Translations under genes and position numbers: made by a program | Part shown: positions 25,543 through 32,731 of the stretch, piece by piece | How the letters are laid out: every line of letters begins with the position of its first letter | Position numbering within the stretch: the first letter of the stretch is position 1 | Assembly: GCF_002283365.1 (NCBI RefSeq) | Contig: NZ_MQWD01000001.1 | Span: forward strand, 191,948 to 255,947 | Direction: 5' to 3' | From: Rubrivirga marina | GTDB lineage: Bacteria > Bacteroidota > Rhodothermia > Rhodothermales > Rubricoccaceae | Length of the DNA: 64,000 nt | Notes under the pieces: generated by a model | What the model saw: only the letters and a program-made list of their open reading frames with translations | Told to the model about the DNA's origin: nothing | Database searches by the model: none

Positions 25543-25983
25543 CTAGCCCTCTCGGAGAGCTCCCAGCACCTTCTCGATCCGCCGCCGCCGGGTGTCGGCC
25601 GCCTTCGCCCCCTCGACCGAGAGGACGTGCCCCCGCTGTTTGCTGTAGGACAAGGCGTCGAACCGCTCGCGGGCAGCGGGGTCCTCGGCCATCGCGGCCG
25701 CGAGGTCGGATGGGACCTCGACCTCCCGCGGCGCCGTGTCGAGCGCCAGCGAGACCTCGACCTCGTCCCCCGCCTCGACCCCGGCCGCCTCGCGGTGCTC
25801 CGCGCTGACGGGGAGCATGTACTTGCCGCCCCGGGGAGCGATGGTGCTCCGGTACGAGTACCCGTTGAGGGTGACCCGAACGGGCGGTCGCTTGTGCGAG
25901 CCGAGCGCCTCGACGGCATCGGCCGGAACCTCGATTCCGGTCGCGGTCTTGCCGTGGAGTTCCAGACGTGCGGTGAAGGACAT
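25543..25983 (-). CDS. Cassette 8: DUF1905/YdeI-like protein
   Basis: 146 residues from ATG 25983. The N-terminal beta-rich DUF1905 domain (MSFTARLELHGKTATGIEVP, RVTLNGYSYRSTIAPRGG) is followed by a YdeI-type C-terminus: FDALSYSKQRGHVLSVEGAK, TRRRRIEKVLGAL. Such proteins occur as bacteriocin- or stress-protection factors of unclear mechanism. It ends 12 bp before its attC box. Confidence 0.85.
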   Translation of the reverse strand: MSFTARLELHGKTATGIEVPADAVEALGSHKRPPVRVTLNGYSYRSTIAPRGGKYMLPVSAEHREAAGVEAGDEVEVSLALDTAPREVEVPSDLAAAMAEDPAARERFDALSYSKQRGHVLSVEGAKAADTRRRRIEKVLGALREG

Positions 25984-26174
25984 AGAGGGTGTGTCAGCGC
26001 GGTAGAACAGAGGGCCGCTCAACCGCGAAGGGCTAAGGGCACGGAAGCGGAACTAAGCGAAAGTAGCGCCGACGTTCGGACGAGCCGAGAGCGCTGACGC
26101 CCTTCGTCGGCTTGCAGCGGCGGGATCATTCCAATCAGGCAGCCATCCCTGAGATCCCATCCGCCCCCGCCGCC

Positions 26175-27251
26175 ATGACGTACTTCACCGGCCTCGACCT
26201 CCACAAGCGGTCCGTCACCGCGACCACCCTCGACGCCGAGGGCGCCGTCGTCGCCACGGCCAAGGTGCCCTGCCGGGCCCCGGCGCTCCGGGCCTACTTC
26301 GCCCAGATCCCCGGCGACCACGCGGCCACCGTCGAGTGCACGACCGGCTGGTACTGGGTCAAGGACGCGATCTCCAGCGAGGTACACCTCCACCTCGCCC
26401 ATGCCAAGGGCGTCAAGGCGATCGCCGCCGCGAAGGTGAAGACGGACGCCGCAGATGCGAAGATGCTGGCCCATCTTCTGAGGACCGACCTGCTCCCCGA
26501 GGCCCACATGATCTCCGACGAGATGCGGCCCCTCCGCGACGTGCTCCGGACCCGGCTCCGGCTCGTCGAGCGGAGAGTCGCCGCGCAGAACTCGATCGCC
26601 CGCCTGCTGGAGAAGCACAACGTCCGGGACGTGGCCGACCTCGACGCCCTCGGCCAGCTCCAGGCCCAGTGCCACATCGAGCAGGCCGAGTCCTTGCATG
26701 CCCAGATCAAGCGGCTGGAGAAGGCGCTCCACCCCCACCTCGTCCCGGACGACGACGTGCAGCGCCTGCTCCGGGTCCCGGGGATCGGGAAGGCGGGCGC
26801 GTTCACGGTCCGACTGGAGGTCGATGACATCGCCCGCTTCCCCACCGAGCGCCAGTTCTTCAGCTACTGCCGGCTCGTGCCGGGGGCCGACAACTCCGGC
26901 GAGCGGGCCCGGCACAAGCGGAGCCGGGACGGGAATCGGTACCTGAAGCTGGCGTTCTCGCACGCGGCGGTCCGGGCCCTCCAGTACTACCCGGAGGTGA
27001 GGGCGTGGTACGGGACGAAGAAGCGGAAGAAGCCGGAGGCCGTCGCCCGCGCGCTCGTCGCCAAAGAGATGGCCCGGATCGTCTATCACGTCCTCCGCAA
27101 GCAAGAAGACTTCAACGGCCGGTTCAAAGGGAGACCTCTGAGCCGCGCCAAGAAGGAGCAATGGCCCCTACTCCCGAGCCCGGCCAGCATAACTGGCGCC
27201 GGCGAAGGCCCCGTCCTTCGACCGCCCTCGGCGGGAATGGGAGGGGAGTAG
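26175..27251 (+). CDS. IS110-family transposase, copy B
   Basis: A 358-residue homologue of the copy A transposase, with the same DEDD start (YFTGLDLHKRSVTATTLDAE) and C-terminal RVPGIGKAGAFTVRLEV and CRLVPGADNSGERARHKRS. It lacks five residues after WVKDAI compared with copy A. It seems intact and could act on both elements. Confidence 0.93.
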   Translation: MTYFTGLDLHKRSVTATTLDAEGAVVATAKVPCRAPALRAYFAQIPGDHAATVECTTGWYWVKDAISSEVHLHLAHAKGVKAIAAAKVKTDAADAKMLAHLLRTDLLPEAHMISDEMRPLRDVLRTRLRLVERRVAAQNSIARLLEKHNVRDVADLDALGQLQAQCHIEQAESLHAQIKRLEKALHPHLVPDDDVQRLLRVPGIGKAGAFTVRLEVDDIARFPTERQFFSYCRLVPGADNSGERARHKRSRDGNRYLKLAFSHAAVRALQYYPEVRAWYGTKKRKKPEAVARALVAKEMARIVYHVLRKQEDFNGRFKGRPLSRAKKEQWPLLPSPASITGAGEGPVLRPPSAGMGGE

Positions 27252-27488
27252 GCGTGCCGCCGACAGAGATCTGGGACGACGTGCTGAACGCGTCCGCTGT
27301 CGGAGACCGATAGCGAGAGCCCGTTTGGGGGTGTGGCCCGCCGGCGCTCCGCCGGTGGCAGCCCAGCCGATCTAGCAACGCGGTGCCGTAGCTCCAAAGA
27401 CCGAGCGCCCCGTCAGACGCGGGGTGCAGGAAGAGACTGTCCGTACCTCACCGAGAACGCCCTACTTGACATCTACCTGATTTTGGGG
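27252..27488 (+). ncRNA. Putative bridge/seek RNA region of insertion sequence B
   Basis: The 3' non-coding flank shares gccgccgacagagatctggg, tgggggtgtggcccgcc, cgcggtgcc and ccctacttgaca with copy A. Conservation without an open frame supports a structured RNA; ends and guide loops are not resolved. Confidence 0.45.
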
Positions 27489-27526
27489 GTTAGGCGGATC
27501 GTGGGGTAAGCGTTACCGAAGAATGC

Positions 27527-27789
27527 CTACGAGACAGTAAAACCGGACAGTAAAGTTCCAGTCCTTCCGCTGTTGCTAACAGTAACAGTCCGGGGGCCGG
27601 CAGAAGCTTTGACTTCCACGCTGAGGCGCGCAGAGATCTCCCCGTCGCCAACGACTGTAAAAGACTCTACACATACTCCCGTCCCGAATCCCACGTCAGT
27701 AGCGTTCGTGAACTGATCCCCGTAATCGTGACTGTGAGAGCATCGCCAGGCGCTGCCGTGTTGGGGGTGACTTTCTGTGGATATGGCAT
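27527..27789 (-). pseudogene. Cassette 7: IPT/TIG-like domain fragment with a frameshift
   Basis: The first frame from ATG 27789 reads MPYPQKVTPNTAAPGDALTV then TITG and stops after 40 residues. The second frame continues the same fold from QFTNATDVGFGTGVCVESFT to TVSNSGRTGTLLSGFTVS. The join falls in the four-C run at 27718-27721 (four G on the coding strand), so a single-base indel broke one immunoglobulin-like IPT/TIG domain. There is no signal sequence, so even the intact gene would be a single exported-type domain without export. Confidence 0.65.
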
Positions 27790-27823
27790 ATCGCAGGAAG
27801 GGTAGAGCGAGACGATCAGATCC

Positions 27824-27952
27824 GCCTAACAGACGGCCGCTCAGCCGCCGAGGGCGACGAGCGGTGAGGCGTGAATTGGCAGGAGGATACGCCACCCTAA
27901 ATGAAGTTGAGGACGTGGCCGCCCTCGGTCGGCCTGCAGCGGCGGGTTCGGC
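27824..27952 (-). repeat. attC site of cassette 6
   Basis: Outer boxes gcctaac (27824-27830) and gttcggc (27946-27952), with inner arms ggccgctcagccgcc and ggcctgcagcggcgg. 129 bp. Confidence 0.87.
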
Positions 27953-28293
27953 GGCGCACCACCCGACGGGCGAGGGCCCGATTCCCCGTCCTCCCGCCAG
28001 CGCCGAGACCGGAGCGCCGGCGATGCCGCGACCGCCGAGGGGGCGCGGCTGCCCGCGGCGGCGCCGGGCGACGGGCTCGACGCCAGCGACCGAGCGAGGC
28101 CCGGTGAGGAGCGGCGGGGCCCGGAGCGAGCGGAGCGCCGCAAACGGAGCGAGCGCCGAGCCCCGGCTTGCGGCGCGGGAGCGAGCGGGAGGGCCGCAGA
28201 GCGACGAGCGGGGCCGGACGCTGGCGACGGCCGCCAGCGGGACGGGCCGGCACCCGAGGCAGAGAGCGGGAAGCGTCCGGTTGGCACCGCGCC
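27953..28293 (-). other. Cassette 6: apparently non-coding, extremely GC-rich cassette
   Basis: About 340 bp between two attC sites with no credible gene. Open frames on both strands are Pro/Arg/Ala-rich shadows that run through the attC. The sequence has many gagcgagcg/gagcgccg-type purine-rich repeats and looks as if it could fold strongly. It shares gagcggggccggacg with cassette 2. Confidence 0.5.
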
Positions 28294-28422
28294 GCCGAAC
28301 AGTTGACCGCTCAGCCGCAGCACGCTGACGACTGGCGGTGTGGACGAGGCAACGTAGACACCGCCGCTCGGACGCAGCAAGAACGCTCGCGCGTGCTGTC
28401 GGCCTGCAGCGGTGAGTTATAC
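28294..28422 (-). repeat. attC site of cassette 5, copy b
   Basis: Outer boxes gccgaac (28294-28300) and gttatac (28416-28422). Same inner sequence as the copy at 24902-25030. Confidence 0.85.
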
Positions 28423-28801
28423 GGCAGCGAAGCAGCCTTACTTGCCGAGGAACTCCGCGTAGCTCTTGCGGACCCAGCTGATGTAAGCGGCACACTCATC
28501 AGGAGTCCCATCCTGCACGCGGTCCCTAAACTGAGTAGTCCAATAGTCGCGGCAGAACGTGTCAGCATGGTCGAACCCAGTCTCAGGTCCGTACTTATCG
28601 GCCTGCTCGACTGTGTTGTCCTGAGGTAGCCCGATCGCGTCAAGCACGAGATCAAGCAGGTTCACGTCGAAGTACGAGAAGTCGATGTCGGGGTGAAACT
28701 TGCCGACCTTGGCCCACTGCTGGTGATCAAGCTGCAGGAGCCTGATCAGCAGCGTCTCACTAGTCATCGGTTCGAGCATGGGGGTTGGGCTGCCGTATAA
28801 C
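28298..28801 (-). repeat. Duplicated cassette, copy b
   Basis: Second copy of the 504-bp unit at 24906-25409, displaced by 3392 bp. The neighbouring cassettes differ, so it was inserted or copied as a cassette, not as part of a larger duplication. Confidence 0.87.
28438..28779 (-). CDS. Cassette 5 (copy b): hypothetical soluble protein
   Basis: Identical in amino-acid sequence to the protein encoded at 25046-25387 (113 residues; alternative start four codons in). The second copy is intact, so the gene is present in double dose. It lies closer to attI than copy a and would be better expressed if a promoter near intI drives the array. Confidence 0.8.
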   Translation of the reverse strand: MLEPMTSETLLIRLLQLDHQQWAKVGKFHPDIDFSYFDVNLLDLVLDAIGLPQDNTVEQADKYGPETGFDHADTFCRDYWTTQFRDRVQDGTPDECAAYISWVRKSYAEFLGK

Positions 28802-28918
28802 AGTTGGCCGTTCAGCCGCCCGAGGCGGCACAACCCACAACAGAGCGATGGACGACGAGAACGCGGAGGGGACCGAGGACGCTGGCGCCGAGGGTCGGCC
28901 TGCGACGGCGGGTTCTCC
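28795..28918 (-). repeat. attC site of cassette 4
   Basis: Outer boxes gtataac (28795-28801) and gttctcc (28912-28918), with inner arms ggccgttcagccgcc and ggcctgcgacggcgg. 124 bp, the shortest of the array. Confidence 0.82.
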
Positions 28919-28997
28919 CGCCCCGGCGGGCGACCCGCTCCTCCTCGCCCGCCAGTTCATCCGGCGTGTCCAGATGGCGATGGCGGAGGAGGCCCTC

Positions 28998-29240
28998 TCA
29001 GTTGCTTCCGAGCGCCGCCTTGAGATGGGTGATGACGGTCTCTAGGACCGGCGACGCCTCGCCCGTCTGTTCCGCGAACACCTCGGCTACGGCCTCGGGC
29101 GTGATCCCGTGGACACGGGCCGCTTGGGCGTACGCGTCCTCAAGCACCCGCGTCGCGGCGAACGGGTCGCGCATGAGGAACGCCATGTACTGCTCCATCA
29201 CGGCGGCGTACTCGGAGAGGTGCCTCTGAGGGTCGGCCAT
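28998..29240 (-). CDS. Cassette 4: small helical protein, unknown
   Basis: 80 residues, all predicted helix: MADPQRHLSEYAAVMEQYM, ATRVLEDAYAQAARVHGITP, VLETVITHLKAALGSN. No membrane segment or signal peptide. The family is not recognised; the start at 29240 follows a pyrimidine-rich stretch. It shares its 940-bp cassette with a second small frame upstream. Confidence 0.65.
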   Translation of the reverse strand: MADPQRHLSEYAAVMEQYMAFLMRDPFAATRVLEDAYAQAARVHGITPEAVAEVFAEQTGEASPVLETVITHLKAALGSN

Positions 29241-29271
29241 GTCGGGGTGAGGGGAGGGCCGTTGGGCCCGT

Positions 29272-29320
29272 GTTCTTTTGGAGACTGAAACGGGGGCAGG
29301 GCTGAAAGCCCCACCCCCGG
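29272..29320 (-). terminator. Strong stem-loop between the two small genes of cassette 4
   Basis: gggggcagggct and agccccaccccc pair across a gaaa loop (29292-29318). Read on the minus strand, the hairpin follows the 38-residue frame and is followed by gtttcagtctcc, so it may end that transcript. The U-tract is weak. Confidence 0.4.
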
Positions 29321-29325
29321 CCCGC

Positions 29326-29442
29326 TCAGGTGAACAGGCGCTCGGCGATCTGAACGAGGCTCCACAGGCCAGAGGCCCAGAGGAGGAATCGTTCGACGCC
29401 TCGCGTCACCTTGTCACGGGACTTCGTCTGCTGATCGTCCAC
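29326..29442 (-). CDS. Cassette 4: possible 38-residue peptide
   Basis: A GTG-started frame. The N-terminus is charged (DDQQTKSRDKVTRGVERFLL) and an amphipathic or hydrophobic helix follows (WASGLWSLVQIAERLF). It ends a few bases before a strong hairpin. Its composition and the hairpin favour a real small gene, perhaps a toxin-like or membrane-active peptide, but no family is recognised. The 290 bp upstream (29443-29734) hold nothing I can name. Confidence 0.4.
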   Translation of the reverse strand: MDDQQTKSRDKVTRGVERFLLWASGLWSLVQIAERLFT

Positions 29443-29734
29443 GGGGGTCGAGTTCAGCGACGGAGCGCTCCGCCGGTGGAGGATCCGGTGGCGGATGTGG
29501 ATTTAACGTGGCCGGTATCTCACCACGGCGCCGTACTCGCACGTGCACGTGCTTTTGGGCGCTGGGCTACACCGTGCGCGGCTGTTGTCAGCCCCACGGC
29601 TCTGCGGGATGCCGCCCGCAGGGCTCACCCGTGGCATCGGGTGTCGTGCCCATTTGAGAGCGGGCCGGGGTTCCGGCCCAGGTTCGGCAGGAGAAAGAGC
29701 GGCCCCAAGGTAGTCGGTCGCGGGGGGAGGGGCG

Positions 29735-29862
29735 GAAGAACGAGGGGCCGCTTAGCCGCCGGAGGCGATGGCACGGCGGGTGGACGAGCGAAAGTAGGCG
29801 CCTTCGCCCGGACGAGCCAGGAACGCTGAGGCCCCCGGTCGGCCTACAGCGGCGGGTTGGGC
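29735..29862 (-). repeat. attC site of cassette 3
   Basis: Outer boxes gaagaac (29735-29741) and gttgggc (29856-29862), with inner arms ggccgcttagccgcc and ggcctacagcggcgg. 128 bp. Confidence 0.87.
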
Positions 29863-29871
29863 CGCCCGGGC

Positions 29872-30381
29872 TCAGCGCGGGTACACCATCTGGTTCCGCT
29901 CTGCATGGACCACGAACACCTCGTCTTCGAGTCGGCTCACCCACCGCTCCTCGCGCCCCTCCGGGACCCCGAAGACGACGAGGTCCTGACCCCGGTACAC
30001 GTTGACGACGTCGAGCCCGCCTTGGGCCGCGATGAGCGCCCGGACGTGCTCCTCGTCCGCCGCACGCCGGACTACGACCTCGACCCCGTCCCCCCGCCAC
30101 ACCCGCGCCGTGTCGACGAGCGGGTCGGCGGACAGCGCGGCGAGGTAGTCCTCGGGGGCGCCGGAGCGGACGACGGTCTGGACGAGGTACACCGGGGGGA
30201 ACGCGACCTGCTCGACCTCGATGCTGTGCTCGCGGGCGTACGCCTCAAGAAAGGCCGGCTCGACGTATCGGACCGAGGCAACGACCTCTCCGGGGATGAA
30301 CGGGTCGTCGGACTCGAAGGCGTCGCACCCAGCGAGGAGCGCCGGAGCGAGTAGGAGTGCGAGAGCGGGGACGGAGCGCAC
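29872..30381 (-). CDS. Cassette 3: lipoprotein, unknown function
   Basis: A 169-residue protein with a lipoprotein signal: ALALLLAPALLAGCDAF, lipobox LAGC near residue 18. The mature part has repeated alternating sheet/helix segments (VYLVQTVVRSG, VEVVVRRAADEEHVRALIAA) but no recognised domain. Its stop is nine bases from the attC box, a tight fit typical of cassettes. Confidence 0.75.
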   Translation of the reverse strand: MRSVPALALLLAPALLAGCDAFESDDPFIPGEVVASVRYVEPAFLEAYAREHSIEVEQVAFPPVYLVQTVVRSGAPEDYLAALSADPLVDTARVWRGDGVEVVVRRAADEEHVRALIAAQGGLDVVNVYRGQDLVVFGVPEGREERWVSRLEDEVFVVHAERNQMVYPR

Positions 30382-30464
30382 GGTGATCGGGCAGAGGTGA
30401 GCCGCAACGGTAGGTCGGACGACGAACCTTGTAAAGTGCCAAGCAGAGCGCCCAACGTGAGGCG

Positions 30465-30593
30465 GCCCAACAGGGGGCCGCTCAGCCGCCGAGGGCGACG
30501 AGCGAAACGGGACGGATCGGCAACAGGATACCCCGATGCCCCCGAAGTCGAGACCGCTTACGCCCTCGGTCGGCCTGCAGCGGCGGGTTCTGC
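30465..30593 (-). repeat. attC site of cassette 2
   Basis: Outer boxes gcccaac (30465-30471) and gttctgc (30587-30593), with inner arms ggccgctcagccgcc and ggcctgcagcggcgg. 129 bp. Confidence 0.87.
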
Positions 30594-30814
30594 CGCGCGC
30601 CCATGGCCCGAGACCGCTCGATGCCTCCCCCGCTCCGACCCGGACGGGGCACGACGCCCGGTGCTCGCGAGACGTCGGCGGCGCGGAGCGCGGCCGGTGC
30701 GGGGGGCCGCCAGCGGGTCGGGACGAGCTGAGGCCCGGCGAGCGTCGGCGCGAGCGGGGCCGGACGATAGCTGCGCAGACCGGGCACGCCGGCGACTGGC
30801 GAAGCGCGAGCGCG
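30594..30814 (-). other. Cassette 2: apparently non-coding cassette
   Basis: About 220 bp between attC sites. The only open frame, on the minus strand, is Pro/Arg-rich, runs through the attC and has no gene-like features. Like cassette 6 it is extremely GC-rich and contains gagcggggccggacg. It may carry a promoter, an RNA or nothing. Confidence 0.5.
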
Positions 30815-30944
30815 GCAGAACAGGGGGCCGCTTAGCCGCCCGGGGCGACGGGCGGAACGGGTCGACGTGGCAACGTAGACGCCGGCGCGCGGAGCGAAGC
30901 AACAGCGCTCACGCCCCGGGTCGGCCTACAGCGGCGGGTTCTAC
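30815..30944 (-). repeat. attC site of cassette 1
   Basis: Outer boxes gcagaac (30815-30821) and gttctac (30938-30944), with inner arms ggccgcttagccgccc and ggcctacagcggcgg. 130 bp. Confidence 0.87.
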
Positions 30945-30963
30945 CGCGCGGGGCTACAGCGCG

Positions 30964-31404
30964 CTACTGCTCCCACGGCGGCGTCTCCGTTCGGTCGCTG
31001 ACCCGGAAGCTCCCGTAGGCGCAGGTCCCCTGGGTCCCGTCCGGGGTGAACTCCGTCCCGAACCCGTGTGTGACGAACCCCTGGTACCCGTCGCTCACGT
31101 CGAGTCTCGCTTCGAGGATGCCCCGGCCTACCACGCACGCTTCAAGCGTGTATTGGCCGATCCCGAGCGCCTCGGCCTCGTACGTCCACGGGAGCGAGAC
31201 GTTGTCGAACCGGACCGTGTCGCCGGCGGCCGGGGCGACCCCAGGGGCGACGAACACTACGTCCGCCGTGGCCGCAGGGTTGTCGTGCTCGCCGGGGTAA
31301 GGGAGGACAGCGATGTCGACGTCGAAGGCCGTAGGGGGGGAGCCCGAATCGCAACCGGCGACGACGAGCAGGGCAGCGGAGAAGGTGAGGAGCGGTCGCA
31401 TCAA
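30964..31404 (-). CDS. Cassette 1: lipoprotein, unknown function
   Basis: A 146-residue protein with a lipoprotein signal: LTFSAALLVVAGCDSGS, lipobox VAGC. The mature part is beta-rich (FDVDIAVLPYPGEHDNPAAT, VRFDNVSLPWTYEAEALGIG) with two further Cys residues. No family is recognised. It is the first cassette after attI (boundary at 31475), the position normally best expressed and most recently acquired. Confidence 0.75.
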   Translation of the reverse strand: MMRPLLTFSAALLVVAGCDSGSPPTAFDVDIAVLPYPGEHDNPAATADVVFVAPGVAPAAGDTVRFDNVSLPWTYEAEALGIGQYTLEACVVGRGILEARLDVSDGYQGFVTHGFGTEFTPDGTQGTCAYGSFRVSDRTETPPWEQ

Positions 31405-31468
31405 TCAAGACTGAGGTAGGGTCCGGGCCCAACCCCTGGCTGCGCCTCCTATTGCAGGAGGGAGCGCG

Positions 31469-31606
31469 GTAGAACAGGTATTGGGCGTCGCGGGGCCGGA
31501 TAAAACCAGCGGGCCGCGACGGATAACGTGCGGAGGTTACGTACAAACCCCGTGGCGGTCTAGGGGATACGCCAGCCCCCCGTCTTTATCCGGCCCGACG
31601 ACGCGT
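31469..31606 (-). promoter_or_regulatory. attI region and intI/cassette promoter interval
   Basis: The first cassette begins at the box gtagaac (31469-31475). Between it and the intI ATG lie 131 bp without attC structure, which fits attI. A 12-bp inverted repeat, gggccggataaa at about 31492 and tttatccggccc at about 31589, with partial matches outside it, encloses the interval. It may be a binding site for IntI or a regulator. No LexA box is recognised. Confidence 0.6.
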
Positions 31607-32704
31607 ATGCAGAACACGACCCCATACAAGACCCCGACCGGGTCCGCCCCGACCGGGTCCGCCCCGACCGGGTCCGCCCCGACCGGGTCCGCCGTCGCGG
31701 AGCCCGGCCCCGGGCGGGACGGCCCTGGGCACGACGGCCGGCTCCTCGACGCCGTCCGCTCCGCCTGCCGCGTCCGGCACTACTCGGTCCGGACCGAGGC
31801 CGCCTACGCCTCGTGGGCCAAGCGCTTCTGCCTCTTCCACCGCGACGCCGACGGCCGGCCCCGTCACCCGTCCGACATGGGCGAGCCCGAGGTGGCCGCC
31901 TACCTCGGCCACCTCGCCGAACACCGGAACGTCGCGGCGTCGACCCAGAACCAGGCCCTCGCGGCCCTCCTCTTCCTCTACGGCGCCGTCCTCGGCCGGC
32001 CCCTCGAGGAGGTCGGCCCGTTCCCCCGGGCCAAGCGGCCGAGACGCCTGCCGGTCGTCCTCACGCGCTCGGAGGTCGCCGCCGTGCTCGGGCGGATGGA
32101 CGGGACGCCCCGGCTCGTCGGCGCGCTCCTCTACGGGTCCGGCCTGAGGCTCCTCGAGGCCCTCCGGCTCCGGGTCAAGGACGTCGGGCTCGCCGAGGGC
32201 CAGATCGTCGTGCGCGAGGGGAAGGGGGACAAGGACCGGGTGACCGTCCTCCCCGAGGCCGTCGTCCGGCCGCTGGCGGCCCAGCTCGACTACGTCCGCG
32301 CGCTCCACGAGAAGGACCTCGCCGGCGGCCACGGGTCGGTCTACCTCCCCTCGGCCCTCGCGCACAAGTACCCGTCGGCCGCGACCGAGACGGCGTGGCA
32401 GTACGTGTTCCCGGCCGGGCGGCTCTCGGCCGACCCCCGCTCGGGGGCCGTCCGGCGCCACCACCTCACCGAGAGCCCGGTCCAGAAGGCGGTCCGCCGA
32501 GCGGCGAAGGCGGCCGGCGTCGAGAAGCCGGTCTCGCCCCACGCGTTCCGGCACTCGTTCGCGACGCACATGCTCGAGCGGGGGGCCGACATCCGGACGG
32601 TCCAGGAGCTCCTGGGCCACAAGGACGTCCGGACGACGGAGGTCTACACGCACGTGCTGAACCGGGGCGTCCGCGGCGTCGTGAGCCCGCTCGACACGCT
32701 GTAG
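31607..32704 (+). CDS. intI: Integron integrase
   Basis: About 365 residues from ATG 31607. A tyrosine recombinase with Arg181 ([17 protein letters not shown]), HAFRH at 312-316, [15 protein letters not shown] and nucleophile Tyr347. The IntI-specific insert is present: [18 protein letters not shown] then [15 protein letters not shown]. The typical C-terminal [12 protein letters not shown] closes the protein. It recombines attC with attI. The N-terminus carries four tandem PTGSA repeats (15-bp DNA repeats at about 31629-31690), unusual for the family. The gene reads away from the cassettes, as in other integrons. Confidence 0.95.
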   Translation: MQNTTPYKTPTGSAPTGSAPTGSAPTGSAVAEPGPGRDGPGHDGRLLDAVRSACRVRHYSVRTEAAYASWAKRFCLFHRDADGRPRHPSDMGEPEVAAYLGHLAEHRNVAASTQNQALAALLFLYGAVLGRPLEEVGPFPRAKRPRRLPVVLTRSEVAAVLGRMDGTPRLVGALLYGSGLRLLEALRLRVKDVGLAEGQIVVREGKGDKDRVTVLPEAVVRPLAAQLDYVRALHEKDLAGGHGSVYLPSALAHKYPSAATETAWQYVFPAGRLSADPRSGAVRRHHLTESPVQKAVRRAAKAAGVEKPVSPHAFRHSFATHMLERGADIRTVQELLGHKDVRTTEVYTHVLNRGVRGVVSPLDTL

Positions 32705-32731
32705 CGTGGCCGGCCCGGACGAGGCCCATGC

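Larger units (their letters stand above)
26125..27488 (+). mobile_element. IS110/IS1111-type insertion sequence B in attC
   Basis: About 1.36 kb with ends attccaatcagg and cctgattttgg, one transposase gene and about 237 bp of non-coding sequence downstream. Same orientation and same target position as copy A. Edges are ambiguous by a few G residues. Confidence 0.8.
26002..27495 (-). repeat. attC site of cassette 7, split by an IS110-type element
   Basis: The left part (26002-26124) has the outer box gtagaac and ends in ttgcagcggcggg; the right remainder is gttaggc at 27489-27495. The insertion sequence (26125-27488) lies between, at the same position as in cassette 10. Confidence 0.8.
20529..32704 (-). 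mobile_element. Integron: intI plus about 13 gene cassettes
   Basis: intI (31607-32704, plus strand) is followed leftward by attI and a series of cassettes, nearly all genes on the minus strand. Twelve attC sites (two split by insertion sequences) are inverted repeats of 124-131 bp with outer 7-mers of the RYYYAAC / GTTRRRY type and conserved inner arms (ggccgctyagccgcc on one side, ggcctrcagcgg on the other). The uniform attC size recalls sedentary chromosomal integrons, yet this one lies inside an integrative island. Cassettes encode lipoproteins, small membrane or DNA-binding proteins and metabolic enzymes; no antibiotic resistance gene is recognised. Confidence 0.9.

Noticed and set aside
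27841-28380. Minus-strand frame of 179 residues across cassettes 5 and 6
   Set aside because: It runs through two attC sites and is Pro/Arg/Ser-rich; attC sites in this array translate into recurring QADRGR-like strings in any cassette.
30482-30787. 101-residue minus-strand frame in cassette 2
   Set aside because: Low-complexity Pro/Arg composition, no start signal, and it extends through most of the attC.
20529-31475. CRISPR array
   Set aside because: The regularly spaced repeats are 124-131 bp inverted repeats separating genes, not short direct repeats with spacers; they match attC structure.
31469-31606. LexA box controlling intI
   Set aside because: No LexA-type palindrome could be supported; the gggccggataaa inverted repeat has a 100-bp span unlike a LexA operator.
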